Part shown: positions 35,293 through 46,379 of the stretch, piece after piece
How the letters are laid out: every line of letters starts with the position of its first letter
How positions within the stretch are numbered: the stretch's first letter is position 1
NCBI GenBank assembly: GCA_020809705.1
Contig: CP085836.1
Coordinates: 806,001-870,000 of the forward strand
Reading direction: 5' to 3'
DNA: 64,000 nucleotides
Source: Calonectria ilicicola
Lineage: Eukaryota; Ascomycota; Sordariomycetes; Hypocreales; Nectriaceae
Notes under the pieces: generated by a model
What the model was told of the DNA's origin: nothing
Seen by the model: only the letters and a program-made list of their open reading frames with translations
The model's database searches: none
Translations under genes and position numbers: made by a program

Positions 35293-35893
35293 TTTGAGAC
35301 TGAAAACGTATTTAACAAATTGTCGATGAGATTGAAAAAAACTTAGTGACTTTATATCACACTATAACAGCTTGAAGGCCACATCTTGATATTGGTATAG
35401 TGGGTGTTTTCGTGGCAAGAATTGGCATCGATAAGCTATGGAACTTTTAGTCACATAAACCATAATTGCGTACAACTGACTACAGTAGGAGCCGAAACGT
35501 GTGTCGTTTTCTCTGGATGTCAAACAACTCACCGCACGGACGATATTTAGCATTGTGGCTATACACAGTGCGAATAACGACTTACGAAATGGTCTTTCGC
35601 CGGGATCATAGTTAGCCCGTTTCCCACTTGAGAAAATTCCTGCCTATCAAACCACAAGAATAAGAACCACGTGTTGATGACATGTATACGTATGACAACG
35701 AGGCTGGCGGCTAGACTACGGACATTCAAAAACCCCTCAAACTGCGGGTCCTCTGACATCTACACAATGAACAATCCTGATGCTGCTTACGCGGAACTCA
35801 AGAGTCACGGTTTATTAACAGTAAGATTATAATCGCAACTACGCTTATGGTCTTGATAAACCTGTTTTCCAGTACTTTTGCTAGCATCTAAAG
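35293..35893. promoter_or_regulatory. Shared upstream region of protein A and NLR 1
   Basis: 600 bp between divergent starts. Short frames here have no domain. The phrase CTCACCGCACGGA at about 35528-35540 also occurs in the 3' flank of NLR 2 (about 55389-55401). Confidence 0.4.
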
Positions 35894-37819
35894 ATGAGCG
35901 AGGTATCATTTCATGGCCCCATTCACGGTCGCAATGTCTTTGCTGGGAACACAATCAATGGAGGAAATGTCCAGGTTAATCTATCATCTGGTTTGTGCTA
36001 CTAACACTTCCCTATTTGATTCGACCTAGCTAATATCTATGTGGTTCAAAGACCGACCTGACACACCTCCAAACCCGTCATTAACCAGCATCCCTTTCAG
36101 CCGTGACCCAAACTTCGTCCCTCGTGGTGACATCCTTGACACCATCCATAAGCTATGCTCTCAGCCTGCAGGACGTGCAGCACTTGTCGGCTTAGGGGGA
36201 GTTGGGTAGGATTTAAAATGAATAGAAGAAACTTCTGCTGACACGAGAGTATAAAGTCACAATTGGCCATTGAATACGCCCATCAGTTAAAAGATCGAAA
36301 CGATGTGGGAGAACAACAAACATGGGTATTTTGGGTCCATGCTAGTACAATTGCAAGGATTGAAGAATCCTTTAAAGTAATTGCAAATATAACAAAGATT
36401 CCTGGCAGGGACCAGCCAAACGCTAATATCAAGGACCTTGTCTATGGCTGGCTTAGCAATGAAGCTAAAGGAAGATGGTGTATTATACTGGACAGTGCTG
36501 ACGACTTCGACGTGTTATTCAGCAAAGATAATTCAGATGACCGGTCGCTAGCATTATATCTACCACAAAGTCGAAACGGATCAATCCTCATCACTACACG
36601 AAATCGGGACCTAGCCTATAGGCTGACTAGTAACGACCGTGGTATTGTCGAAGTTGGTCCGATGATTGAGACAGATGCCCTAAAGCTCCTGGAGAATAGA
36701 TTAGGGCAGGTTTCAACAGCGAGCGCAGCCGCTAATCTTGTACAAGTACTTGATTATATCCCACTTGCCATTACTCAAGCCGCTGCTTATTTGCAAGCAA
36801 GACCACGAATTACAATAGACAAGTATCTGGCTGAATTTCGAGATAGCGAGAAAAAAAGAATCAGGCTTCTAGACCATGATGCTGGGGATATCCGGCGAGA
36901 TGGAGGAGCATCTAACACCATCCTTACAACCTGGCAAATATCATTCATCTATATCAGCTCCAAGAGACATTCTGCAGCAGATCTACTCTCGCTGATGAGT
37001 TTCTTCAATCGACAAGGAATACCAGAATGGCTACTTAAGTCATCTAGAGAAACAATCGATAATACAAAGCAAAGTCAGACTGAGAGCACAGATTCAGAGT
37101 CTGAAAATGATCATGATGCTGATTATGAGTTTGAAGAGGATATAAAGACCCTAACAGACTTTTCCCTAATTATCGTCACAAAAGAGAATATATTTGAAAT
37201 GCATGGGCTTGTGCAATTATCTACAAGAAGATGGCTAGAAGACAGTTCTTATGAGGTATATAAGAAAAGGTATATTGTTTTAATGAACAAATGGTTTCCA
37301 AGTGGGGAATATAAAACATGGAATGATTGCAAAGTTCTATTTCCACATATTGAAGAAGCGGTCAATAATAGGCCGAAGGATAAAGATATTAAAGAGATAT
37401 GGGCAAATCTTCTACAAAGAGGTGGGTGGTATGCATTTTTACAAGGGATACATAGAACGGCAGAAGATATGCTTTACAAGGCAAAAAGGGTGCAAGAAAG
37501 AGGGTTAGGTATCGAAGATGCGGAAACTCTAGTAACTATATCATGTCTTGCATCAACATACAGGAACCAAGGCCGATGGGAAGAGGCAGAGAAGCTACAG
37601 GTGCAAGTGATGGAGACTCGCAAGACCAAGCTAGGAGTTGACCATCCTGACACACTCACCAGTATGGCTAATCTAGCTTTTACTTGGAAAAGCCAAGGCC
37701 GGCACAATGATGCCTTAGTCTTGATGGAGACCTGCGCTGCGGCTCAACACAAAGTCTTGGGACCTATCCATCCTGATACTATCTCATCTGTGTCTACTGT
37801 AGAAGAGTGGAGAAGTTAG
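35894..37819 (+). CDS. NLR-type protein 1: N-terminal motif, NB-ARC, TPR
   Basis: Exons inferred are 35894-35990, 36052-36205 and about 36250-37819 (about 606 residues). The first exon encodes a Gly/Asn-rich leader, FHGPIHGRNVFAGNTINGGN. Then come the family linker DRPDTPPNPS and IPFSRDPNFVPRGD, the P-loop GLGGVG/KSQLAIEY split by an intron, kinase-2 WCIILDSADD, GSILITTRNRD, and YIPLAITQAAAYL. The C-terminus has TPR units (GRWEEAEKL, LGVDHPDTLTSMANL). Such fungal NLRs act in self/non-self recognition and regulated cell death. The intron 2 acceptor is damaged compared with the paralogue: the only in-frame AG adds one Ile inside the P-loop (GVGIKS), which should disturb ATP binding. The rest of the gene is open. 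Confidence 0.85.
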
Positions 37820-37995
37820 AATGCAATTAATTTAGTCATACTCTCTTTTTATTCTGATAACTCAAGATTCATTATCTAATTACTTATATACTACAAGACC
37901 CTATCAATATCCAGCTTATAGTTTGTTATCCCATTAATACTACAACGGCCTATTTCTCATCCACTATCAACAGATAGCTACGATTCCAGATGCAT

Positions 37996-38488
37996 GTAGA
38001 AGCTCTTGATTTCTGTAACTATGGAAGGGATCTACCTAGGCCTCTTATAGCTGCTGTTGCTGCTAGCCGTTGGAGGCTGCCGTTGAAGGCGGCCTCCGGC
38101 CTCGGGGTAATAAGGTTCGATCGAAGCTTGGCCCCGATGGTTAATTGGCCAGACCCGGCAGGGCCCGTGGTCAATAGATTGATAAGGAAGGCTCGTGGGT
38201 TATTTGGTATGGTGTTTTGGGGCCGATTGCGGCCGTGACCATGTTGGAAATGTCTTGCATGCTCCAAGCGAGGCTTATGTAACAAGAGACAAACCCAAGG
38301 GATGAAGAGCTTTTATAGCTCCCTTCACATAGAACACTTGTCCTCCAGACAACACACACAATACAGCACATCATAATCCTAACAGACCATTCTCCTATTA
38401 CCTTTCCTGCGATACCGGCTAGTCCGGGTATCTGACTTACATAACAGTCATCTGTTAAGACAGTTGAGACCACTTGTGAGTGTAACAT
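37996..38488 (-). mobile_element. LTR-like insertion in arm 1 (copy B)
   Basis: A block starting TGTAGAAGCTC and ending GTGAGTGTAACA has TG..CA ends and is absent from the matching place in arm 2. Most of it is shared with 32739-32937. No protein-coding part is present, so a solo LTR is likely. A clean target duplication was not found, so the exact ends are approximate. Confidence 0.55.
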
Positions 38489-38790
38489 CTACTCTCTATC
38501 TCCTAGAGCCCTACTAAGTGCAATACATAATAATCCTACTCGACTTATATTATAGAAGCATTTTGCACAATAAGCCTTTTCTGGATTGAGAGTTAAAAGG
38601 CCAGAAATCACCAAAAGTGGTTGGGGCAACCCTTTCTGGTTTTACGTACTGCTGCGTTCATATTCATTTTCATCTGGGCACAGTGCTGAGCCACACGACG
38701 CCACAAGGGGTCCGTGCGGTTAGACTTTCAACATTCGAATTATCGCGTCTTATTTCTGGCCTCTACTGTAACACATTTGCCGTATCTCTA

Positions 38791-39001
38791 AACCTCAAAT
38801 GGAATAATACAATCACTTTCTTCTTATTATGTCAAAAGTAAAATTGAGTCGTGTCCGCTAGAGCTCGCACGATCAATTACGGACTAGATGTTTAGACGTC
38901 CGACCAAGATATTTAAATTTAAATGGATACATTTATCTTACCGTAGGATGGTGTGCCAATCTCAAATATTAAATCATTTTATGTCTTTGTCATTATACAT
39001 A
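38791..39001. other. Intergenic stretch
   Basis: Short AT-rich stretch after arm 1, with no feature. Confidence 0.3.
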
Positions 39002-39223
39002 ATGACAAAAACTTCAGCACAAGTATTATTAATTCCTTGCCTCAGGTGTAGGCGAATGATTGAGGCTATGTCAACAGACCAGTTACCTGCTACAAAAATC
39101 TCAATCAATTTGTACTACTGTTTGAAATGTGATCACGACACGGGATATTCAAGCGAAAAATATGCCCAAAAGAAAAATTTCGACAAGAGTTCAAATATCG
39201 AGAAAGAAGATACAACATCATGA
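39002..39223 (+). CDS. Possible small zinc-ribbon protein
   Basis: A 73-codon frame from an ATG at 39002 has two Cys pairs, PCLRCRRM and YYCLKCDHD, about 26 residues apart. This spacing could bind one zinc ion. The C-terminus is Lys/Glu-rich. It is short, has no recognised relative and lies in repeat-rich DNA, so it may be chance. The paired-Cys style recalls the protein at the right end of the window. Confidence 0.3.
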   Translation: MTKTSAQVLLIPCLRCRRMIEAMSTDQLPATKISINLYYCLKCDHDTGYSSEKYAQKKNFDKSSNIEKEDTTS

Positions 39224-39901
39224 GTGTGCTTTAGAGAGGTTATATAAGTGGGTATCATACAACAACAATTCACGATTTGAGGAGGGAAGAAGAGTGTGGG
39301 TAGGTCTCGGGGTTTATTATGACACAGTTAAGGTCACAGGAAATAGCAGCGGCTGGGTTGTAATAGTCATCGCTGTTCTCTAGATTGATCAGATTAGAAT
39401 TCTTTTAAACTATTTTCGGTTTCAGCCGCTGAATCATCGCAGCTATGCTAGGGTTCCACTGACAACTGAAGTGTTGGAACAACGAGGACCCACGGAGCCA
39501 CTTTAGGATGCCAAATTAAGCTAGTCTCAAAGCGTTACATCAATCCCGAATTCGGGCATCGCAAACAGCAGAAGGATATATAAGGGAATAAATCGATCGT
39601 AGGGACTTCAATAGAGCATCGGCTTTTTCATGCTACAATTCACAACCTAACGATTCAACACAAAGGACCTCAGCCAAGTACCGGGTCAACCCCACTTCGC
39701 CCTTTGTTGAATAAAAACTTTCGCCTCAAGGTTTGATCTGCACGGCGCAAGGGTACAGGCTGCCGACCTGCCATTTTGGCTGTAATTACAGTGCTTCTTG
39801 GGCAACCAAGTCAGGGCTGCCTCTCGAAGGAGGGGATATTCACCTATATAGAGACACTGATACATCAAGAATTGAGACTCGCACTAGCTAGCTGATTAAT
39901 T

Positions 39902-40190
39902 TTGGTAAATCGTGGGCTCAACCAGAGGGAGCTCCAAAGCCACTGTAAGGGTTGTTGACCAGGCTGATCTAGTGAGCTGTAGAACAGATTGTATTCTATT
40001 ATGTAGACTTCAACTTGGCGAGCGTTCCTCGAACGTTCGCCGAAATTCTCTAATAGACTAAGTGGGTTGTGCGCCACCTCTAGCCACAGTGGCGCTGGAG
40101 TCCCAATTGTCCTTACAGCCACAACGGTGGCAGATACAACTAAGATTGGCCATATGATTCGCCCGACCAAGATACAATCAACTTACAACA
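39902..40190 (+). repeat. Dispersed repeat, interrupted copy (partner at 60163-60266)
   Basis: Starts TTGGTAAATCGTGGGCTC and continues CAACGGTGGCAGATACAAC, matching 60163-60266 in the same orientation. The match is broken by the 174-bp insertion at 39944-40117. Parts also resemble the start of the repeats at 27.9 and 60.4 kb (GGGCTCAACCAAGA). Confidence 0.7.
39944..40117. mobile_element. 174-bp insertion with TGTAAGG/CCTTACA ends and a 5-bp target duplication
   Basis: The insertion starts TGTAAGGGTTGTTGACC, ends GTCCTTACA and is flanked by GCCAC on both sides (39939-39943 and 40118-40122). The copy at 60163-60266 keeps the single, uninterrupted GCCAC, so the empty site is visible in the same window. 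TG..CA ends with a 5-bp duplication suit a small solo LTR; a MITE is the alternative. No coding capacity. Confidence 0.8.
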
Positions 40191-41940
40191 ATAATATAAT
40201 TTTTATTAATTTTATATATTTAATTACTTTAATAAAATTTAAAAGGGATACTTGGAGTGACTTGTTGCGGTAAATAGCAATATGTGTTGCGGCAAATAGC
40301 AATTCTCTTAATCTTATGGTTTACGGATGGGTGCGGGCGGGCATTTGGGCACCCAAAATGAAGTCCACCACATCAGCGGGTTCTAGTGAGACCGTGACTA
40401 TGACATATCCCTTCCCATTGTCTTGCAAGGAAGCTTTCAAGGTTATATCCGCGCTAACAAAAACATGCTTATCTTCTTCACTTCATTATTCCGGCCCCAA
40501 CACACGCCAACCTGGATGCTTGTCCGATACGACGAATCCATCCCCCAATTCAAGGTATCGGAGGTCAAGATGTCACAGCAAAACATTTAAATTAACTCCG
40601 GCTTCCAAGTTTACACGCTTGGTCGCGCAAATCTAAATCGTCTTTCACCATTCCACCCACGCGTGCTCTTGAAGGGTTTTTAGCGCGTCATGGTTACAGC
40701 CATTTAACACATCCCTGATGTTGGATAGACTACGGCAAGAACACGACTGGCATGTTCGCACGTATCTGCTGACCTTGGCGATTTCTGTCTGTTGATATCA
40801 TGTAGACGTTGGGTCCTGGACCCGCTAGGGGAGGTCTTGTGCATCTCCTACCTGGTAATTAGTGGTGTTGTTGAACTTCACATGGTACTGATTGTGTGAA
40901 GATCACGAGGATATGAACCATATTGGCTCATCTTCAACTGCATTGCTACACACCACTTTGCCTAGTATTCATGGCTAATTGTGTGCGCTGAATAGGTATA
41001 TTATTAAGTGGACGATAGCCGTCGCTTATGCAGTCATGCACGGATACCATTTCAAGGAAGGCGAACAACCTTGATTAAAACTATTACCTATACTCAGCTA
41101 GAATTACTTCCTAGGGAGACTTGGAGGATAATAAAGCGAGATTCTTTCCTCATCAATGCATCGGCGTCTTAGGCGCAATATATCTTATCTATCTCTTGAT
41201 GCTTATTAGATTACCCGCTTGATAATTCTCTAACCTAACATATAATTAAGTTAGCATCCTAAAACGCGTAGTATCAGGCCAAAAGATATATAGTTCATGG
41301 AACCTTCTTATCGCTCTTCCCAGCATGGCCTATTAGTTAAGACAGGTCTCGCCCAGCTGCAGCGTGAGCTGCTCCAAAGCCGACTCAAGCAGTCGTCCAC
41401 CTTGTTCTTGGTACCCCTGGAGAGAGAAGGCTTCATAGTATGATAAGGCTGGCATGCTGTTCCGTAGATTATTGCATTCCGGGGAATATAATGATGTCCG
41501 AAGTAATTGTACACGCAGTACAACCTAGCATGATAGGCCGAGGCCAAGAACAGAGAGATGAGTGCCCACGTCGAGACCAGCCTAGGGTATCGAGACCCTC
41601 TGGTTCAACGCGGAACTCAGTGTTTATATTTACGGTCACTCCGAGGGCTCAATTCTCTCAAGATGCAACCACGCAGCGGTTAGAGTCCGCTCTGCAAGAT
41701 CTAGCCCCTAACAGAAGCTGCGAGAACTTGTCTAGAGCTGGGATCGCTGTTTCGGAGCAGGATCCCCATGCCCCGTCATAAACGAATTTATAGAAGATGA
41801 ATCAAATTTTTTCCAGCAACCTTATCGCAAGCCGGAAGACTTGGTCGGAGGATTGCAGGACAAGGATCCATGGTGCCAACATCAAGCGGAGAAGGGCTGT
41901 GGAGCAGCAGGGTCAACGCACTATTTCCTAGATTAGCAGA
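40191..41940. other. Gene-free element-rich stretch
   Basis: About 1.7 kb without a supported gene. A short direct duplication of GTTGCGG[TC]AAATAGCAAT occurs at about 40263-40301. Frames at 40316-40636 and 41440-41781 show no family signal. Confidence 0.4.
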
Positions 41941-42420
41941 AGATCCCGGAGGTTGTCACACGTAAATCCCATTGGGACAGAATATCCTATGATGCAAAGG
42001 AATATACCAAAGCTACCGGCAATTTCGGGACTTACGTGCATCGAGGCAAACCCATATGGAAAGTTACAGTGGTTGCTAATTCCATCGCACCCGTCCCAAG
42101 AAATTAATATTGACTTTATTTCGGAACTGACGAAAAGTGCCCGAGTGAAAGACGAGAAATCTGACGCAATACTGGTGATAGTCTGTCGTATAACCAAGAA
42201 AATCCTCACAGACAGCTGTTGCACGAGCACATAGAACGCAAGTTTTAAACGCCTATACATCGTACAGTCGTAGGTATCATCCCAATAATTGGCTGATTCT
42301 TTCTGTTTGACTGTTCGTTTGTGGGTAATAGGCTGTGGATAATCCGCGAGCAATTGCTCGTGATGTCATTGAGTTTGCCGAGAACTCGCCAGTGAACAGT
42401 TTATTCCTGTTACACATGAT
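41941..42420 (+). pseudogene. Ty3/gypsy integrase relic
   Basis: The frame at 41953-42234 contains WLLIPSHPSQEINIDFISEL, then DAILVIVCRITK, the start of the integrase core of fungal gypsy polyproteins (EINIDFI.GLPKS ... DAILVIVCRLTK). Beyond the stop, EFAENSPVNS near 42368-42400 may be a later integrase block, after frame breaks. Only this relic remains; no reverse transcriptase was seen. Confidence 0.7.
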
Positions 42421-42518
42421 GCTTTCTGGCGCCGACACGATAGGCCAGTTAGTTACGTCAAGCCAAATATTACAGCAGACTTTGTGCGAACCAAGTCCCT
42501 AGCCCTGAGCAGGTACTA

Positions 42519-42543
42519 GGGGAGCGCTCAATGAGCGCTCCCC
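42519..42543. repeat. Perfect 12-bp palindrome with a 1-nt centre
   Basis: GGGGAGCGCTCA, one A, then TGAGCGCTCCCC. The sequence can form a cruciform or hairpin; no function is evident. Confidence 0.85.
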
Positions 42544-43988
42544 ATCATTACTAGAGCTCAAAGTAGAGGAGGATGAAGTGGAGGTCCAAGACATAATAAC
42601 ACACATAAATGATGTGACATAACATTCTACTAAGTAGGCTGGGTGGACCAGTGGGATAAAACACTTGGGAACCCGGGGAACGATTAGCAACCACTCACCG
42701 AACGAACAACAGCCAAACAGGTGCAGGAACATCATACGTGCCACACCTCTCAGGTTGATAGTCATCAAATAAAGAGCCTTGGACGCAACCCAACCTCAGC
42801 GCGCAGAACTCGTATACGTAGATAAGATAGGAGTAGCAACACAGCAAAAAAAGAGCAAAACATCAAGGCAGGAAGGGGGACTTGACCGCAAGTCTTATCT
42901 TATCGATAAGACTGTTTGGGCCAGTGGCGCGTGTTTGTGGTGGAATAAAATTATTATATAAGCAGTGGAACCAGAAACCAAACACCGCCATTCGCAACGT
43001 CTGGTTGCCTCGTCTCACCCAAATCACATATTGCATCACCCAATCACCCAATCAGCGCTTTTCGCAGGCCCCAATGAACCTCAACTCACACATTGGTTGG
43101 TAACACACACTCATGAACACGTGTCATTAAGGTGCTTGTACTCAGACTTGCACTTCCCACTCTCATATAGATGAAAAATATTGAGGTTTTGACTTTATAT
43201 GCTCCATCGCAGCAATGCCTGGGGAGGTGCAGCATCCCTCGCGGCCAAAAGACGCCTCGGAATTGGTGAAGAAGTATTTCAAGCCCGTGGAACAAACAAC
43301 ATGCAAAGGTTATTTGGTTTGGACAAAAGAGAATGATTTTAAACCTTTATGTCAGACAGATTTCCAACCCGCGACATCGTTCGCCTCGAGCTTCCCTGCG
43401 GCTTTTCTTGCAACCTAAAAGGGCCGAGAGAAATGTGGGATTGTTCTGAACGTCTGGATAAAAATAGGAGCAGCTGCCATTCGGTCCCGTAGACTGAGCT
43501 TGATTTTCTCATCCGGATGCTCCGGCTAATATCATCATTGCTCTACATTTTAGGAGACCTTGGCGATATTTTTGACAGGCTCTGGAAAAAGCTTGCTGAG
43601 ATCCTCGTTAGATAGGCGATAGCGAATCTTCCCACGGTCCTTTCCGGTGGTATTGCGCAAGTGTCTAGGTTTTGATATCTAATCTAGCCACTCGACCGGC
43701 CGTTCACGAGAAGAAAAGAAAATGCCAGAATAGGTCACATCACAATTTTTTGTTAATGGTTCATATACGTACTACCCTCATCCATTTACGAATTTACAAT
43801 CTGTCTACATACAGAGAAAGGGGCACGCTCGATTTGTTCATTTTTAGCTATACCCCTACTTCTCTATTTCTCGGAACAGCTCTATTCTTTTAAAAAAAAC
43901 AAAAAAAGGAGAAAGGAAGAAAGAAAATAAAATTGTCCAGCGCGTTTCTCTGTCCTCGTTCGGAGTAAAAAAGTCATGACCCTAGAAA
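42544..43988. other. Gene-free stretch
   Basis: Contains a small palindrome (TCTTATCGATAAGA, about 42896-42910). A 67-codon frame at 43215-43418 (ELVKKYFKPVEQTTCKGY) could be the end of a transposase-like protein but is too short to assign. The A-rich run at about 43893-43935 lies just before the next gene. Confidence 0.4.
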
Positions 43989-44729
43989 ATGAATAATCTC
44001 CTTGAGGAATCATTTCCGCGCTTTAGTCATCTCCCAGCGGAGCTACGGTTGATTGTTTGGAAAACGGTCATCAATGCTATAGACCCTGCCGTATCATTTT
44101 GTCAGTACTCGGGGTCAAAGCCGGAAGTATTCATTTCTTACTATCACGCTGGAGCAAGGCGCCCACCTCCAATAGCATCAGTCTGTAGAGAGGCTAGAAG
44201 GGAATGGCAACGGGTAACAAGGCGCTGTAGACTCTCGGCCCCTTTTTCTGATCGCATATTTGTTCCTCGAACTATATTTCTTGTTCATGCTTCCATCATC
44301 GTTGATTCACGTCTTAGAGGACTTGCGCCATTGATTACTCATATTTCCTTTGACACCACCGATTGCTCCGACCTGCTGGCTGTCTTTGAGGCCCTGGCGC
44401 ACTTTCCTCGTCTGGAAACAATCATTCCAATTGTGCCGCCAGGTGGCATGACTGAGGATCAAATGTCACAATGGAAAATGAGGCTACCACAGGACTCTCG
44501 CCTTTTACAACGCATGGTCTCATTGGTAGATGGGCCATCCCACGACGGAGAATGGCACAAAGATACTTTTGTCGGCTGGCTGCTGTACAATATTCTAGAT
44601 GGAGAGAAAGCTCGGAGATTTTATTCTAGCAAACATGCGCCTCGGATCAAAATTCTGATTGATAAGACATTGGTAGCTGAATCGACAGCCCAGGTAGGGT
44701 TGGAGCCATGGTCTTTGGTTTTGTATTGA
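43989..44729 (+). CDS. 2EXR-domain protein
   Basis: An intact single-exon frame of 246 codons. The N-terminus FPRFSHLPAELRLIVWKTVI is the 2EXR signature, with IASVCREARREWQRV and the APLITHISFDTTDCSDLLAV and HFPRLETI segments further on. It resembles the protein at 13728-14435 in layout. It is one of the few intact genes in the element-rich half. Confidence 0.8.
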   Translation: MNNLLEESFPRFSHLPAELRLIVWKTVINAIDPAVSFCQYSGSKPEVFISYYHAGARRPPPIASVCREARREWQRVTRRCRLSAPFSDRIFVPRTIFLVHASIIVDSRLRGLAPLITHISFDTTDCSDLLAVFEALAHFPRLETIIPIVPPGGMTEDQMSQWKMRLPQDSRLLQRMVSLVDGPSHDGEWHKDTFVGWLLYNILDGEKARRFYSSKHAPRIKILIDKTLVAESTAQVGLEPWSLVLY

Positions 44730-44930
44730 TGTAGCAAAAGGTCACTGTCTTCTTGGGACTTGCCGAGCTTGCTGCTTCTATGATTATTTATCGAGCATTT
44801 TCGCTATCTTGTACATATCCATTTAATAGCCAAAACGAAAAATCAACCCAAAAAAAGGAAAAGGAAAGAAATTCAGCCATCTTAGTCATATTCCATCAAG
44901 CTTATCCCACTGCAAATACTAATTTGAAAC

Positions 44931-46349
44931 TCAACAAACCGTCCCTAGAGACGGTGCATATTTCATTCCATGGTATGATACTCGTGGTGTATGACAATAC
45001 CTCCGATACTCTTTACTCAAATTACTCCGGATCGTAGGATTAGAGAGCGTTTCGACGCTGGCTTTCTTCATTCTCTCCATGCAAGCAACCAACTTTGCTC
45101 TCGTCATTCTCGTCGCTTTTAGCACCACATTCTGGCCCAATGGATGAACAGTAGTCGGTGGCGAGGACCGTGTAGGCTGAGGTGACTCTTGTGGGTGGTT
45201 GTGAATACCAGACGGAGAGAAGGCCTGAGGAGGTGTGCCGTATGCCGTCGTCACGACATCTTGTTCTACTGGCAGGTTCTGGGCATTGGGAACTGGAACT
45301 TCCGGATCCTCTGTTTCACCCGCCTTGTGGGCCATATCGGATAGCCTTGGCGAATCTTGGTTGGATATGTTAGACACAGAAGCCATTGTAGCCATTGTAG
45401 CCATCTCGGCCACTGTGTGCTGTTGAGACGTAGAAGCTAGTTCGAGGCCATCAAGATTCATATCCAAGTCTAAATCGAAGTTGAAATCTCCCTCTATCGT
45501 TGATAGCCCTTCTGTATTCGAAATAGGTATCTCCATGCTCATCCAGACGTCGCTATCTAGCATCGCCGACAACTCTGTTGATGAACCTTGAAGATCACCA
45601 TAGTAGTTGATTTCAATGCCTACAGGCGCTTGCAATTCCCCTTCTGCATCTTCGTCCATCGCAGCTCCATTTTCTGCTCTCGATGGGATCTGTGCGGAGT
45701 CATCCCTGTTATTTGATTGATTGTTGGCCGGGATTTGGACGAACACACTCGCGCTGTCAGTTGGCTGTGCGGGCTCATCATTGACAGCAAGATCATTCGG
45801 CTGGATGGATTCTAACGTCATTGAGTCCGGCGGCGGCACCGGCTCTGGGGTTACCGGAACGCTGTATATTCTGTCTATATCTTGGATGGACTCCGTATCG
45901 CTTTCAGCAACTGTGATTTCGGGAAGAACTGTGGTCAGTTCCCGTGCTCTGCATTGACGGTTCGATCGGCGTTGCTGGGTCTTTCGCTCAGCAACCATCC
46001 TGGCCGCAGCAAGCCTATTCGTTCTGTGAGATCGGCGCAGAGGCTCAGGCTGAGGTTTCTGCTTCTGTATCCATAATTTTTCAGCCTAGCCATGTCTGTG
46101 TTAACACTGCTTTTAGTTAAGAAACTGCCTCCATTGAATACGTACAAAGCCCTGAATGTTGGGTATTGGCTGGCCCTCTGGCACCCAAATATCTCCCTCG
46201 AGACAATCATGCGTAAAGTTATAATAGACAATCATCGCGAAAGTGTGACAGTCTTTCCCCAGTCTGACTGTTCTGGGCTTGGCGGTCTTGGTTCTCTTGC
46301 GAAGCCTGTCCTTCTGCCATGAGCTGTGCTTGTACTTGTGAACAGCCAT
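44931..46349 (-). CDS. Divergent MADS-like transcription factor, two exons
   Basis: Exon 1 is 46349-46146 and exon 2 is 46085-44931, joined in phase 0 across a 60-bp GTACGT..TAG intron, for 452 residues. The N-terminal block WQKDRLRKRTKTAKPRTVRL and LGKDCHTFAMIVYYN resembles the DNA-binding helix and first strands of a MADS box (R..KR...L.K...L...C....A.I.), though strongly diverged. Exon 2 starts with a second very basic region (RRSHRTNRLAAARMVAERK, QQRRSNRQCRARE), then a long acidic, Pro/Ser/Gln-rich region with DFNFDLDLDMNLDG that could activate transcription. The C-terminus is basic again. The MADS assignment is inference; a nuclear DNA-binding role is likely from composition. Confidence 0.6.
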
Positions 46350-46379
46350 GGTTCGCGTTCGGACAATTAATCTGCACAA

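Larger units (their letters stand above)
35894..38790 (+). repeat. Inverted segmental duplication, arm 1
   Basis: This segment (NLR 1 plus its 3' flank) is the inverted counterpart of about 55337-57843. Similarity continues past the stop codon (GAATGCAATTAATTTAGT) and again from CCTAGAGCCCTACT through CGACGCCACAAGGGGTCCGT to about 38785. The gap is filled in this arm by the LTR-like insertion at 37996-38488. Confidence 0.8.

Noticed and set aside
40316..41781. Two frames of 106 and 113 codons (40316-40636 and 41440-41781)
   Set aside because: Composition looks random and no family or paralogue was recognised.
43215..43418. 67-codon frame with KYFKPVEQTTCKGY
   Set aside because: Could be a transposase end, but it is too short and lacks a complete zinc motif, so I could not assign it.
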